A DNA stretch of 64,000 nucleotides from Tridacna crocea. Lineage: Eukaryota > Mollusca > Bivalvia > Cardiida > Cardiidae. The position numbers and the translations under genes are program-made. The DNA lies in contig OX031069.1 in the NCBI GenBank assembly GCA_943736015.1, forward strand, positions 24,309,235 through 24,373,234. Direction: 5' to 3'. Below are positions 12,177-23,910 of this stretch, piece by piece. Position 1 is the stretch's first letter; each line of letters starts with the position of its first letter. The notes beneath the pieces were generated by a model. That model was not told the DNA's origin, ran no database searches, and was given only the letters and a program-made list of their open reading frames with translations.

Positions 12177-12836
12177 ACGGAACTTCAATTGTTGGTAATT
12201 TTCAGTTAAACGTCGCATTCACCGAAACGTTGCTTCGGCAAATCGCATCTGAAAATTGACGTGCAGAGAAACTTGCCATCTGTTGTTGAGACCGAAAAAC
12301 TGGAAAAAAAAAACCCGATCTCTTTTTGGAATCGTTTCGTGACTAAATTTTTCTCAACGTCTTATCTAAACTGTCTTTTGGGCTTGACCGCAATGCGATG
12401 AAACCATTACCTTTTTGTAGACGCCTTTTCGTATCTTACAGAGGACCACCTTGGAAAACATTGTGATAGGAAAAGAAATTGCTCGTAATGAGAGAGAGGA
12501 ATGCCCTTTGAAAAGGGGGACTAATACATCTGTAAAAAATCATCAGCTTCCGCAATACGTGCAGGCTGACATGAGTCGATTACTTTTTGCTATTTGTGAA
12601 TTTTCTGTTAAGGCTGTTGTATAGCACGATTAAATCGGTTGTATTACGGAATGAATTATGTGATGAACTGCATGGTACAGGCTGAATACATCACAGAAAT
12701 GCGTTAAACCCTCTTTTTCCAGAGCATTGATCCAATGTATTAGGGCCTGAATTAAGGTAGTGGACCTGTAATACTTCTAGTGCAGCATGGCATAGAATTT
12801 CTAGACAGTTGATAAAGACAGATTTATACAAATATA
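12177..12836. other. Spacer with repeat remnants
   Basis: Holds a weak TTAA-palindrome core remnant (about 12450-12520) and a fragment of a dispersed repeat (ATGCGTTAAACCCTCTTTTTC near 12700). No gene seen. Confidence 0.45.
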
Positions 12837-14174
12837 CGTAGCGTCAAAATTAAGGGAACCTAGACTCTGGTTAGTTTTTGGTTTAGTTTGAAATGTTGAT
12901 ATTACGTTTCAGCAGTTGGTAAAAATGAATGCAAAACACGGAGAAATGAAAGACACTCACTACCTGTCTTCAATCATACATTCATTACATGTATTGCACA
13001 TGTTCTGCATTAACCGAAGAATACTTAAGGAATGGAACAAAGTTGAGTGTCTCACGACAGAAAAATGCCACCAAGACAATACCTTACAACAGCACAGAAA
13101 TGGCAATGTATAGACATGTTGCAAGCTGGGAAATCTCAGAACCATATTGGTAGGTTCTTTGGGAAGTCGAAAAGCGTAATTTCACGACTCGCAGCTCTAT
13201 ACCGCCAAACTGGTGACGTCAAAATGAGGACAGGGCGTGGACGCCATAGGAAGACCAACGTCCGACAAGAACACCTCATACGGGTTACTGCTTTTCGCAA
13301 CCGGTTTGTTACTGCACCGGAACTAAAGCAGAAACTCCATACTGCAACTGGACTACGAATTGCCACCAGTACTGTGCGTCGGAGACTCTGTGAGGTTGGA
13401 CTTGAAGCCAGGCGTCCTTTCCGCGGTGTCATCATGACACAGTCGGACTCGTTTACAATGGTGCCAGCAGCATCAGGGATGGACCATCCGCCGATGGCGT
13501 CATGTTATGTTTTCGGACGAATCGAGGTTCTGTTTGCGGTTTACTCACGGTCGTAAACGTGTATGGCGGCAACGTGGGGAGCGATACAGCCGTAACACTA
13601 TCCTGGAGCACGTTTCCTTTGGTGGAGGGAGCCTTATGGTGTGGGGAGGTGTTTCCTACTGTAACAGATCTGATCTTGTTCTTGTTCTCGGTAATCTGAC
13701 AGAGCAGGGATACGTCAATGAAATCCTACGCCCCGTGGTTGTTCCTATGGCTCGCAGGATTGGTCGCAACTTCATCTTCTAAGATGATAATGCCAGACAG
13801 CACAGAGCTCGTGTGGCAGTTGACTTTCTCAGGCAACAAGGCATTGTGACACTTCAGTGGCCAGCCAAATCTCTAGACCTCTCTCCCATCGAACACTTAT
13901 GGGATGTCTTGGTTCGAAGGGTTCGAGCACGACGCCCAGGTCCAGCCAGTCTCCAGGAAATTGGTGTTGCACTGCAGGAGGAATGGCGGCAGTTACCAAG
14001 GACAATGATACTTCGTATCACCTTCAGCATGCCCGCCAGGTGTCGTGCAGGTGTTGCTGCACATGGGGGACACACCAAATATTGACTTGCTGCCGTACCT
14101 GTTATGTGTTCCAGGTAAAAGTAATGAATATATTAATATGAAATGCAAGGGTTCCCTTATTTTTTTATTGTGCG
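12837..14174 (+). mobile_element. Tc1/mariner-type transposon, complete but inactivated
   Basis: The element is 1338 bp between TA dinucleotides (12835-12836 and 14175-14176). Imperfect terminal inverted repeats of about 25 bp share AATTAAGGGAACC on the left with GGTTCCCTTATTT on the right, and both ends begin CG(T/C) after the TA. It carries one transposase reading region with a frameshift and a stop. Size and arrangement are typical of Tc1-like elements. Confidence 0.88.
13065..14085 (+). pseudogene. Tc1-like DDE transposase, broken
   Basis: Starts at MPPRQYLTTAQKWQCIDMLQ (start chosen over an upstream in-frame ATG at 13047). Residues 1-110 form the paired helix-turn-helix DNA-binding region. 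The reading frame shifts by one base near 13437 (frame 3 to frame 1) and continues to FSDESRFCLRF, the first catalytic Asp. A TAA stop at 13780-13782 lies just before DDNARQHRA, the second catalytic Asp. The third acidic residue is in LSPIEHLWDVL, and the protein ends GGHTKY. All three catalytic residues remain, so decay is recent to moderate. Confidence 0.92.
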
Positions 14175-14618
14175 TATATAATATTTTAGCACATTTTTAA
14201 CCGACAAGGAATTCCTTTGATGTCTATCTTGAGATTATTTGTTGTTACTTTTGTTAATTTTCCAGAAAAGGGAGGTAATTATCATATCCCTTTGTAAGGA
14301 GAATATATTGGCTTTAGATTTACAAATGATAATTCTAGGAAGAGCTAAAAGGGGAAAAAAGCTCGGTGAAAGTAGTACAATACTCATTTTTAATCTTAGC
14401 AAATTTTGTAGGATAATATTACTGTGGAAATAGCTGTTTTCTATTACGGGTCCACTACGTTAAAGCGAAACAAGTTGAAAAAATAATAAGATTATGAAGC
14501 TGTCCTTTCCGACTTGATTGTAAGAAAAAGGGGCCGTAGCTCGAAGCGATCAATTTCTTTCTTCTTCTTATACAATGTTTTTCATGTTATCACGTCTTCA
14601 ATATCTTACGTTGATTAT
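14175..14618. other. No recognisable feature
   Basis: AT-rich spacer between the transposon and the foldback element; nothing supported. Confidence 0.5.
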
Positions 14619-14877
14619 CATCCTCGGATACCCCGGGGTCTATTTGCTACGCTACATCGACCCCTGGGACAATTAATTGAATTTCCCTCGCTTTACCGCT
14701 GACCGAATGCTGGCTTTTCATTGGTTCAATCATCATTTTGTGATGGTCGAGTGGACTGTACGCTATATATGACGTTTTGTATCGATTTTCGGCGGCTGAT
14801 TCAAAGTTTTATTAGTCAATTGTCCCAGGGGTCGATGTAGCGTAGCAAATAGGGAGACCCCGGGGTATCCGAGGATG
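14619..14877. mobile_element. Foldback MITE with inverted repeats of about 58 bp
   Basis: The left arm begins CATCCTCGGATACCCCGGGG and the right arm ends with its exact complement. The arms also share CTACGCTACATCGACCCCTG; the right arm has one extra CCC. The unique centre of about 140 bp has no ORF. Near-perfect arms suggest recent activity or arm correction. Confidence 0.9.
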
Positions 14878-14929
14878 GTTGAATATGTACATGTATATCT
14901 TTCCAACAAGGACATTTCCAAATCGGCCA

Positions 14930-15165
14930 AGTCACAGTTGTTTGCAGAGGTACTAAGTTTTATGAGCCGAGCACATGGATCGGTCGGTAACGTGCAGGCT
15001 CGCAGCCAAGGGTTGCTGGTTCGTATCTTAACCTCTTGGCTGAAAAGCGCGTCTCACCGACCTTTTGCGGACAATGTAGATCAAGATCAGACTGCACAGA
15101 ACGTGCAGTCTGATCTTGGATCTACACTGTCCGATAAGGAGATATTATTCGCCAAAACATAAGTT
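14930..15165. repeat. Dispersed repeat with a perfect hairpin
   Basis: Centred on GATCAGACTGCACAGAACGT; arms pair over about 25 bp (15073-15097 with 15103-15128). Related sequence occurs near 36995-37075, 48870-48915 and 61890-62090. Confidence 0.7.
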
Positions 15166-15568
15166 TGAAATGGTAACATTTGGGTTTTATCTATCGAATC
15201 AAAAATTCAATTTTGGTTATTTAGCAGGATTAGGGCTCATCTCGGCCGATTACTTTCCGAGAAGTAATGATAGCCATTGCGATCATAAGGTCATACTTCT
15301 CTCGCCAGTGTTAACTATTTCGACGGTGTTTGTGCGGAAAGCATCCTGGGACTTGGGAAGTACTGCTGAAAGAAACTCCTTGAAAGAATATGAGCCATCC
15401 TCTGGCAAAAGGGTGACTTACTGCATTTAATTATCCAAAGCAAGATTGTAGAATTTTGGATCCCTAAAATCCCATTACGTCTAACAACCGACCAAATCAA
15501 TAGGTACGATAGTCCTTGGACATGCAAAAATTTTACACATAGCAAAAAGTTTCGATTCAAGTCAGCCG

Positions 15569-15835
15569 GTGTAATGCAGAGAAATGACCCTCCCCTACAA
15601 AATGACCCGGGTCATTATTCTACGTAGAGAAATGACCCCAGAAGTCATTTTACTATGTAGAGGAATGATCCGGGTCATTGTTCTATGTAGAGAAATTACC
15701 CCAGAGGGTCATTTCTTAATGGGGTCATTTCTCTACATAGAGGAATGACCCGGGTCATTTCTCTATGTATTCCTCTACGTAGAGAAATGACCCATGGGTC
15801 ATTTTGTAGGGGAGGGTCATTTTTCTGCATTACAC
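15569..15835. mobile_element. Foldback element F1, copy 2, complete
   Basis: Terminal inverted repeats of about 38 bp start GTGTAATGCAG and continue AATGACCCTCCCCTACAAAA (one mismatch between ends). The interior is a chain of palindromic GAAATGACCC/GGGTCATTTC modules joined by CTACGTAGAG-like links, so it could fold in many ways. Confidence 0.88.
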
Positions 15836-16643
15836 AGGCACCAGAGGCCACATTTTCAGTCAAATAATCCTAAAAGTTGGTCAGAATTTTTATGTTGACA
15901 TAACTTGAACGAGATGGATCAGTTCTATAATTGGAAAATGGACCATTCTTTGCTGAAAGGTAGGTTCCTGAGAGAAATTCTAGAAAAGCTAGAGGGAGGC
16001 CAAATTTTCAGTTCATTAATTTTAGAGGCTTGGTAGAATGTTTGTGCCTCGAATGTTAATACCTCAAAAGAGACTGAAAATTGGTCATGGCTGGTCAAAG
16101 ACTCTGGTGAGCAATTTCAGGGCCATCATAGCCCTTTTGTATTCATGGAAAGTTCTCAATATATCAGTCATGTTTATGACTTGAAATACAAAACAATACT
16201 TTTCATATCACCAATTTAATAATTTTCAACCTCTTACTCTCTCATTTCAATATGCAAAATTTCATTTAGAATGGAACACATTTATCAGAGTACAAAAATG
16301 GCAGGGAATTACACGTAATAAGGAAAACCAAACGGACGTGCACGCCACAAAACATAAAAATAGTTTGCTACACTAATATGCCAATATAAGGGAAAAAAGT
16401 ATTTTACACTGTTCAGTAACATTTCAATTTTACAAATACATGTAATATTTTATACACTATTGCTTTCTAATGCCATCTTTATAGGTATTTTTGAAATCAA
16501 ACAGGGACAACCTTTTTAACAATTTTGATAACTGCAAGAGGGGGAGCAACTTTGACAGCTTTCTTTGGTAATGATCTGACCTCTAACTAGGTGAAAAAAA
16601 AAATCTAACTTTTGCGAATTGAAAGCACTTACAGATGACATAT
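15836..16643. other. No recognisable feature
   Basis: AT-rich spacer. No coding potential or repeat identified. Confidence 0.5.
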
Positions 16644-16735
16644 TCAACTCTTTACCAAACAACAAAATTTTAGAAATGTCCAAATTGGAAGCATTTGCAG
16701 ACGACAAAATAAACGTGACTCAAAAGTTGACTACT
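16644..16735 (+). repeat. TTAA-palindrome type 1 A-end fragment
   Basis: Only the A end is present, cut off where the next element begins at TTAA 16741. Confidence 0.7.
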
Positions 16736-16740
16736 TTTAC

Positions 16741-16950
16741 TTAACCCTTTCCCAAACGACCAACTTTTGGACTAGACCAAACTGAAAGCATTTGCAGACG
16801 ACAATTCAACTCTTGCTGAAAAGATAATTTCTGTCTATGATAGGGTAGAAAACATTGAGGGAAAAGGAGAAAATGCTGGTTACCAGACCATGTTTTCAGA
16901 ATGCTTCTTTTCCTATGTCGTTAAAAGTAGGGATTGTTTGGCATCTTTAC
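16741..16950 (+). repeat. TTAA-palindrome element, type 1b, right arm deleted
   Basis: Left TTAA and CCCTTTCCCAAACGAC end. The hairpin is cut just after GGTTACCAG, and the B end is truncated at GATTGTTTGG. Confidence 0.8.
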
Positions 16951-17067
16951 AAGACAAAGTTCAATCTCGGAGTCACTTATTTTGTCACCTGCCAATGCTT
17001 TAAATTTGTACTTGTCTAAAATATTGTCATTTGGTGAAGAATTTCACAGTCAAAATTACTAGAAATC

Positions 17068-17292
17068 TTTACCCTTTCCCAAATAAGCCCTTGTTTTTAC
17101 AAGTCTGCAGTACAAGTCTTTTGGAAACACTGGGAAAAGGAGAAATTGCTTGTATTGAGCAATTTTGCCATTTCCCACAGTATTTTCTACCCATTTGGAG
17201 AACTTATTGCCACTTTTATTGAATTTGAAATTGTTGTCCGCAAACTCTTTGAGTTTGGAAGAGTCTAAAATTTGTTGTTTGGGAAAGGGTTC
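17068..17292 (-). repeat. TTAA-palindrome element, type 2
   Basis: CCCTTTCCCAAA ends with core GAAATTGCTTGTATTGAGC. Terminal TTAA is mutated to TTTA and TTCA. Confidence 0.85.
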
Positions 17293-17445
17293 AGCTGCAT
17301 GAATGTCAAATAAGGACAAACTTTCTACTGACAAAACACTTTCCTTGACCTAACATGATAAAACAAAGAAATGTCGTCTGCTATCTTGGTCAGAATACAG
17401 ACACATGATCAGCCGACATTTGGTCTAGCAGTCATGCAATTTACT

Positions 17446-17674
17446 TTAACCCTTTACCCCATAAGGCATTTCTATGGTATCTCTAATTGACCCTAAATAA
17501 CAGCAAGCATGAAGCCATTTTTTATGCGTATATGACACCTTTTGATAGTGTAGAAAAAATTGTGGCAAAAGGTGAAATTGCTCGTCACAAGCAATTTCAC
17601 CTTTTGCCACAATGTTTTCCAAAGGCTCCTACAAGCTATGCGTAGAAATGAATATCTATGGAGTAAAGAGTTAA
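17446..17674 (+). repeat. TTAA-palindrome element, type 3, complete
   Basis: TTAA at both ends; starts CCCTTTACCCCATAAGGC; core arms GGCAAAAGGTGAAATTGCTC and their complement are long and almost perfect. Shares its right TTAA with the next element. Confidence 0.92.
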
Positions 17675-17897
17675 AAAATGACAAAATCTTACATGTATCC
17701 AAAACTGAAAGCATTTGCAGGCAGCAAATTATATGTGACTCAAAAATTGATATTTGTTTTGGGAATGATAGAAAATATGCATATAGTAGGAATAGGAGAA
17801 AAGGCGGATTATCAGCATTTTCTCCTCTTTCCTCTATGTTTTTAATAGCTTTCTTTTTTAGGGTCGTTAAAAGTCAAGATTGTGCGATAAAGAGTTA
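17671..17897 (+). repeat. TTAA-palindrome element, type 1, diverged
   Basis: A end left, B end right (GCGATAAAGAGTTA); the core has many mismatches (GGCGGATTATCAGC). Confidence 0.82.
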
Positions 17898-18161
17898 CTC
17901 TTCACCACAAAATAAAATTTTGGACAGGTCCCCTATGACAGAATTTGCAGGGGACATACTGTATACGAGTCAAATAGAATTATCTTTTTTACAAACTGTG
18001 AAGAATATAGATTATGATTTTAAACTTTAAAAAGAGGGCAGAAAACAGCATGAGAAAAGGAGAATATGCTGGTCATTAGCATTTTCTCCCTTTCCATAAA
18101 CTTTTTCTTCAAAAGGCTACTTCCTCTTGGTCGTGGAATTGTTTGTTTTGTAGAGGGTTGA
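17894..18161 (+). repeat. TTAA-palindrome element, type 1, diverged
   Basis: A third element abutting the previous two; A end CACAAAATAAAATTTTGGAC, core GCTGGTCATTAGC, B end degraded. Confidence 0.75.
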
Positions 18162-18417
18162 AAAAGCATATCACTGAATTTGCAAGGCACAGTACAGACC
18201 ACCATTCCTAAGTGACATTCCCCCCCTTTTTAATTCAGTTTCTTCTTTTACACTTTCAGTTTCTTCTTTTACACAAATTCACCTGGTTTGAAATATGTGG
18301 AAGACCTTTAAATATAAAACATAATACAACCCTTGACATAAAAACATTTGACAACAAAAACTTTCAGTTTTTACAAATTATAAACATAATGCATGTACAA
18401 AACTTCTATATTGAATT

Positions 18418-18528
18418 TTAATTCTTTACAACAGAACAAAACTTTAGACCCATGCAAATTGAAAACATCTACAAAGACAACAATTGTTCTGCTCAGTGAC
18501 CACTTTAATGACCCTGGGAAAGAAACCT
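18418..18528. repeat. TTAA-palindrome fragments
   Basis: An A-end fragment (ACAAAACTTTAGACCCATGC) joined to a B-end fragment (ACCCTGGGAAAGAAACC), without a core. Confidence 0.6.
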
Positions 18529-18529
18529 T

Positions 18530-18761
18530 TTAAACCCATTACCACACAATCCCAACTTTTAACCACCCTGAGAGAGAAACCTTCTGAAAACATTGTGGGA
18601 AAAGGAGAAAATGCTGGTCACCAGCATTTTCTCCTTTTCCCACAATGTTTTCTACCCTAGAAAAAAGACAGAAACTGTGATTTGCAGCATTTTTTTTTTG
18701 TCGTCTGCAAATGCTTTCAATTTGACCAAGTCCAAATTTCTGTCGTTTGGTAAAGAGTTAA
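18530..18761 (-). repeat. TTAA-palindrome element, type 1, complete
   Basis: TTAA both ends; B end left. Core centre is GGTCACC, arms otherwise perfect. Confidence 0.9.
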
Positions 18762-18842
18762 TACATAAAGGGAAAAAGAAGAAAATGCTGGTAACCAGAA
18801 TTTTCTTTTTTTCCCAAAATATTTTCCACCCTATCAATTATA
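18762..18842. repeat. TTAA-palindrome core fragment
   Basis: A hairpin core without ends, abutting the TTAA of the previous copy. Confidence 0.65.
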
Positions 18843-18879
18843 AGTGGTTCAAATGATGGACTTCATCAGTGTAAAAAAA

Positions 18880-19007
18880 AAAGTAGAAAACATTGTGGGA
18901 AAAGGAGAAAATGTTGGTTACCAGCATTTTCTCCTGTTCTCACAGTGTTTTCAAATGCCTCCTTTTTGAGGCTGGCTACATCTCTGGATAATGTGGTGTA
19001 GGGTTAA
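18880..19007 (+). repeat. TTAA-palindrome element, 5'-truncated
   Basis: Core and B end with right TTAA remain; the A end is missing. Confidence 0.78.
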
Positions 19008-20029
19008 TGCACCATTGCATGTAAATCACTAGAATGATCAAGTAATGATTCCTATGAAGATAATTGAAAGCTTTCTTTTTTTTTTAAAGACTGAAGATAA
19101 TTCTTTTTCTCAAATTCTAGAAACAACAATTATTCAATAGCTAACTAAACCTTTTATTTTTTATTATGAATAAAATTAAATGTAATTTAACTCTAGCTTT
19201 TTTCCCCTAATTAACAGATGCTATTTATCTCTTGTCTATTATTGCAACTATTCTTTTCCATATAAACGCCCATGATCCTCAATTCACATCCTATTTTACT
19301 TTTCTAAGAGCAGGCCTTCGGGCAACTTCACAAGCCAAGGCTGACGATTCACTATGCTACTCTACCCTTGGCAGATCGAGCGTGATTTTTACATTCCCCG
19401 ATACTTTTTCATTGGATGCAGCCAGCTCTGCCTGCAACGAATGAAATCGCTCGTAGCATTTCATCTTTGATAAAAATAGAATAAGGTCATGACCTTTTTG
19501 AATAGTAGGTAAACATGGAAACCCACGTGGACATCTGCTTACTGCTTCATGTTGAATAACTGTATTCATAAGCGGTTTGTAAATTGATATTTCATTGGCT
19601 TTCAGAAATACGATGTAAAGGGGGGTAATAACCAGCATCCAATAGAGGACTCATCTGAGGAATCTCAAAATCAGGCTCAATCAGCGAAGGTAAGATCCAT
19701 GTAGTGATTGTAACCTTGGCTCTCAAAGATGGCCTTCGGGGAACAAACCCTCACTTACACAGGTTTCAATACATAATATCTACATAACTTGTAACTTGTT
19801 ATTGTCAAATGGGCCATAACTTGTAAGCGTCAAACAGACCAAAGAGACATTTTCAGTCTAGAAATTGGACATAAATAACTGCAATGCCATAGATACCTAT
19901 AGCAGAAAGCGTTTCAGTCAAGCAAACAGTTTAGATCGGAGATACGGCTGCAAGGAAAGTTGTTTTTAGGGTAAGCTTTTATTCTCATTTTTTCCCATTA
20001 TACTATTCAACAATCACATCTTGGTGTGG
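19008..20029. other. Spacer with one unrecognised minus-strand ORF
   Basis: No repeat is recognised. The minus-strand ORF at 19357-19638 (93 codons, ending ELAASNEKVSGNVKITLDLP plus a few residues) has a protein-like composition but matches no family I know. It could be a fragment of a mobile element or chance. Confidence 0.3.
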
Positions 20030-20046
20030 GGGGGGGGGGGGGGGGG
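20029..20046. repeat. Poly-G tract
   Basis: A run of about 17-18 G on the plus strand, just before a palindrome element; prone to length error in assembly and to quadruplex formation. Confidence 0.9.
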
Positions 20047-20050
20047 AATA

Positions 20051-20267
20051 AGATTTATCCTTTACCACAAAATTCTGCCTGGGAAAAAGTCATTTGAAAA
20101 TATTGTGGGAAGGAGAAAATGCTGGTAACCAGCATTTTCTGCTTTTCCAACCATATTTTCTAACCTATCAAAGAAAAGTTGCACCATTTGCACCACATTG
20201 AAATTGCTGTCTGCATTTGCTTTTAATATGGACAAGGCTAAAGTTGCATTGTCTGGTAAAGGGTTAA
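20051..20267 (-). repeat. TTAA-palindrome element, type 1
   Basis: A end right with TTAA; core centre GGTAACC; most of the left B end is deleted. Confidence 0.85.
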
Positions 20268-20800
20268 GAATAGATACTATTAATGCAAAAAAGATACCAC
20301 GAATAAACAGAAGTAAAACAACACACACTTGTTACTTTGATGAAACTTAGTATGATTATAACAGAAGAAAATAGCACAAAACCAAGTTGCTTGGCAAAGG
20401 TCACAAAAAAAAACACAGAATACAAGAGCATCGAATGCCGGTGCCAATTACATAGCTGCCAGTTGCTTTTTCAGTGAAAGTTTGTCATCAAAATAGGGGG
20501 CACAATTGTGTCAAAAATATCCTCACAGATACCTGATATATCTTCCTGGTATGGGCTCCCCCTTTTTTGGTTGACAACCAGTGTAAAGAAAGTAATTATC
20601 TTCCATAACGAAGATTGAGTAAAAATGAGAAAATGTCTAATTTTCAAATGATGACGACATAGATGTACTCAGTGATAGCGCTATGACAAAGTCTTGATGT
20701 TTTCTTTGAAAACTGCCAAGCCAATAAAACAACTGTTCCCCTGGTTCTAAAATTTGTTCCAAAAATCATCTATAAATATTCTGTACGATATTTTTTATCT

Positions 20801-21029
20801 TTAACCCATTACCACACTAGAAAATTTTAGACTGGTCCAAATTGAAAGCATTTGCAGATGACATAATAAATATGACAGAAAAATTGAAATTTGGTTTGGG
20901 AAGGGTAGAAAACATTGTGGGAAAAGGAGAAAATGCTGGTTACCAGCATTTTCTCCTTTCCCCACAATGTTTTCAAAAGGCTTTTTTCTCAGGGTTGTTG
21001 AAAGTCAGGATTGTGTGGTAAAGAGTTAA
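20801..21029 (+). repeat. TTAA-palindrome element, type 1, complete
   Basis: Near-consensus 229-bp copy, TTAA at both ends, core almost perfect. Confidence 0.93.
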
Positions 21030-21309
21030 ACAAAAATTTAAAACAAACACAGATCTGAGTAAAAAAATGTAAAAATAAAAAATGGACTATTTTCGCAAAA
21101 GACAATGAATCAATAGGACACATACACGGACAAATTTAGTCACAGAAATTCAACTGATAAACACTTTTCACAAGAAATATAAATGTACCTGATAATATAC
21201 AGTGCATGATGTGTCTTAAAATTTTTACTTTACCAAGATAAAATCTTGTACTTCTTTAACAAAGAAGCATACATGTCAATGACAAATCAAAATGCGGCAA
21301 TGTTAATAA

Positions 21310-21560
21310 GAACAGTCTTGGTAGAACAGAAAACAATTTGGGAAAAGGAGAAAACCCTGGTTAACAAGCATTTTCTCCTTTTCCAACAATGTTTCCCAAA
21401 CATTCATGAGGCAGAAAACTTTTGAAAACATTATGGGAAGAATAAGAAATGCTGGTAAACTGCATTTTTATTTTTTCATTTCCCCATGTTTTCTATCCTT
21501 CGAAAGATAGAGAGGACCATTTCTGCTACCTTTAACTTGTCTGCTAATGTTTTTAACCCA
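21310..21560. repeat. Two truncated TTAA-palindrome cores
   Basis: Cores at about 21329-21395 (GGTTAACAAGC) and 21417-21490, the second followed by a reversed A-end remnant (ACTTGTCTGCTAATG). Confidence 0.65.
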
Positions 21561-22024
21561 GTCAGAACATGTCTAGCAGTTTCCAGTCTACAGTCGATCC
21601 AATAATGTATGTGCTTCTTTGAACCTACAAAAAAACCTTCAGATTTACCTACAAGAAAAAGAATGATGGAAAAGCATTCTTTCATCTACAAAAATTTTTT
21701 AAAACCCTGCCAACTAGGAGAAGGAGGGGACAAAAAGTTATACTTGTGAAGTAACTTGCCAATTTTTTATCATTATATATACATATTTTTTATTCTTTTG
21801 AAAGAAAGAGAGGATTGCTTTATCTAGTTAGTAAGATCAAAACAAATAATCTATCGAGTGAACACCTAAATTGATATTTTCATGAGTGATAAAGTCACAA
21901 ATGAATTCAAATTCATTATTAAACATCTTTGTTCTGAATCTAAACAGAGTTTTCCTCTTTCCAACATGCTAAAATCTAACAAAAATCATCTGCTCAAAAT
22001 TCCACTAAACTTTTTCCCACAAAT
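21561..22024. other. No recognisable feature
   Basis: AT-rich spacer; a short resemblance near 21855-21885 to the foldback at 4713 (ATCGAGTGAACACC) is the only structure. Confidence 0.4.
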
Positions 22025-22228
22025 CCAGTGTTTTAACAACCCTGAGAAAGAAAGTGTTAAAAACATTGTAGGAAAAGAAGAAAATGCTGGTAACCAGCAT
22101 TTTCTCCTTTTTCCTACAATGTTTTCTACTACTTTCTTTCCAAAATGTATGATTTCAGCCACTTTTAAATTATCACCTGCAAATGCTTTGAATCTGGATG
22201 GCTCCGTATTTTTGTAGTTGGGTAAAGA
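22025..22228 (-). repeat. TTAA-palindrome element, type 1, ends eroded
   Basis: Core arms carry a paired change: TTGTAGGAAAAG with CTTTTTCCTACAA in place of TTGTGGG/CCCACAA. Confidence 0.82.
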
Positions 22229-22260
22229 CTTTGTATTTCTATTGTGGGAAAAACTCCACA

Positions 22261-22489
22261 TTAACCCATTATCACACAATCCCTACTTTTGACGCCCCTG
22301 AGAAAGAAGCCTTTAGAAAACATTGTGGGAAAAGGAGAAAATGCTGGTAACCAGCATTTTCTCCTTTTCCCACAATGTTTTCTACCCTTCACTAAACAAA
22401 TTTCAAATTTTTAGTCACTTTTATTTTGTCGTCTGCAAATGCTTTCAATTTGAACCGGTCTAAAATATTGCCGTTTGGTAATGGGTTAA
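22261..22489 (-). repeat. TTAA-palindrome element, type 1, complete
   Basis: TTAA both ends, B end left, perfect core around GGTAACC. Confidence 0.93.
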
Positions 22490-22523
22490 TGCATATTATG
22501 TGTATGTGACTTATCAATATATC

Positions 22524-22752
22524 TTAACCCTTTCCCAAACGACAAACTTTTGGACTAGACCAAATTGAAAGCATTTGCAGACGACAATTCAACTCTTGCT
22601 GAAAAGATGATTTCTATCTATGATAGGGTAGAAAACATTGTGGGAAAAGGAGAAAATGCTGGTTACCAGCATTTTCACCTTTTCCCACAATGTTTTCAAA
22701 AGGCTACCATTCTAGACCCGTAAAAACCAGGGATTGTTTGGGAAAGGGTTAA
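22524..22752 (+). repeat. TTAA-palindrome element, type 1b, complete
   Basis: CCCTTTCCCAAACGACAAAC end and matching GTTTGGGAAAGGGTTAA end, but with a type 1 GGTTACC core: a hybrid of type 2 termini and a type 1 hairpin. Confidence 0.93.
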
Positions 22753-22866
22753 CCAGCGTCAAAACAGCCTAAACAGACTACATCACGACAAAGACATATA
22801 AAACTGCACAAGCAGTAACAATACATCAGCAGAATTATCACATTATAGTCCACTCATATTTCTCTT

Positions 22867-23047
22867 GAACACTTTACCAAACAACAAAATTTTAGACTAG
22901 TCCAAATCAAAAGCATCAATTAGTGAACATTGTATTTGAAAGGGTAGAAAGCGTGTGGGATAAGAATATTTTATCCTTCTTCCAAAATTGTTTTTGTAAA
23001 CTTTTTTTTCTCAAGGTCATTAAAACTGGGGTTTTTGTTGTAAATGG
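22867..23047 (+). repeat. TTAA-palindrome element, degenerate
   Basis: A end recognisable (TTTTAGACTAGTCC); core reduced to short GATAAGAATATTTTATCC. Confidence 0.65.
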
Positions 23048-23333
23048 ACAATACATGGAATAACAAGTAAGAGAAGATCTTTTTCACATTAATTTTATAC
23101 AAATATATTACATTTATACATGTAATCAGATGGAAAAAAAAAACACTTCCGCAAATGATTATCACCAGCTAAAGATCAGTAGCTTATACTGAATGTCTAC
23201 AACCTCTGAAACATTTTTATATGCACCAATATTTGTTTGGAATAAATATTCAGATAATCAATAGACCAGTTTTGTCACACTAACATTAAACCACTGCTAT
23301 CTCTCTTTCAACTATTGGCAACAATAGGAATAA

Positions 23334-23548
23334 TTCACTCTTTACTAAACTATAAAATTTTTGGACTGGACCAAATTCAAAGCATCTGCAGACAACAAAT
23401 CAAATCTGGGTAATATAATAATTTCTGACTTAAGTATGGTAGACAATATTGTGGGAAAAGGAGAAAATGTCCTCCTTTTTTTACAGTGTTTTCCATAGGC
23501 TTCTTTCTCAGGGTCGTTTAAAGTTGGAAATGTGTGGGAAAGAATTAA
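23334..23548 (+). repeat. TTAA-palindrome element, core centre deleted
   Basis: Ends present; the hairpin centre is lost, with GGAGAAAATG joined to TCCTCC. Confidence 0.82.
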
Positions 23549-23685
23549 CTGTATAGTGTTTTATGCCAGTCGCATCGCTACAAACAGCTCCCATATTCAA
23601 ATTCACCAGTACTAGGCTACGTCTCTGAAGGGCAATTAAGGGTAGATTCTTTAACAGCTGGCCTATTTCAATTTATATGAGCCAA

Positions 23686-23890
23686 GCTCTGTTAAAACGA
23701 GGCTTAATGCATCTGCCAAAAGTACCGACCTAGGTCTGCCTGCGCAGTCCGCACAGGCTGACCTGGGCTGAAATTTTTCGCAATTGGCTAATTTTCTGTA
23801 TGTTAAAGGACCATTCTACCTCATGATCAAGTCAGTAGTTCAAAAAGTGACTATCATGGTTCCATAATTATGTAATGACTTGGACTGGTA
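23686..23890. repeat. Dispersed mollusc-type repeat R3
   Basis: Contains GCTTAATGCATCTGCC, the palindrome GCCTGCGCAGTCCGCACAGG and AAATTTTTCGCAATTGG. Parts recur near 40910-41060, 45230-45440, 52795-53005, 56155-56285 and 58425-58735. I recall similar sequence from dreissenid and other clam genomes. Confidence 0.65.
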
Positions 23891-23910
23891 TCGTGCATTG
23901 TGAAGAAGCA

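Noticed and set aside
13047-13064. Upstream start codon of the Tc1-like transposase
   Set aside because: MSHDRK precedes MPPRQYL in frame, but related transposases begin near the latter; the upstream Met is probably accidental.
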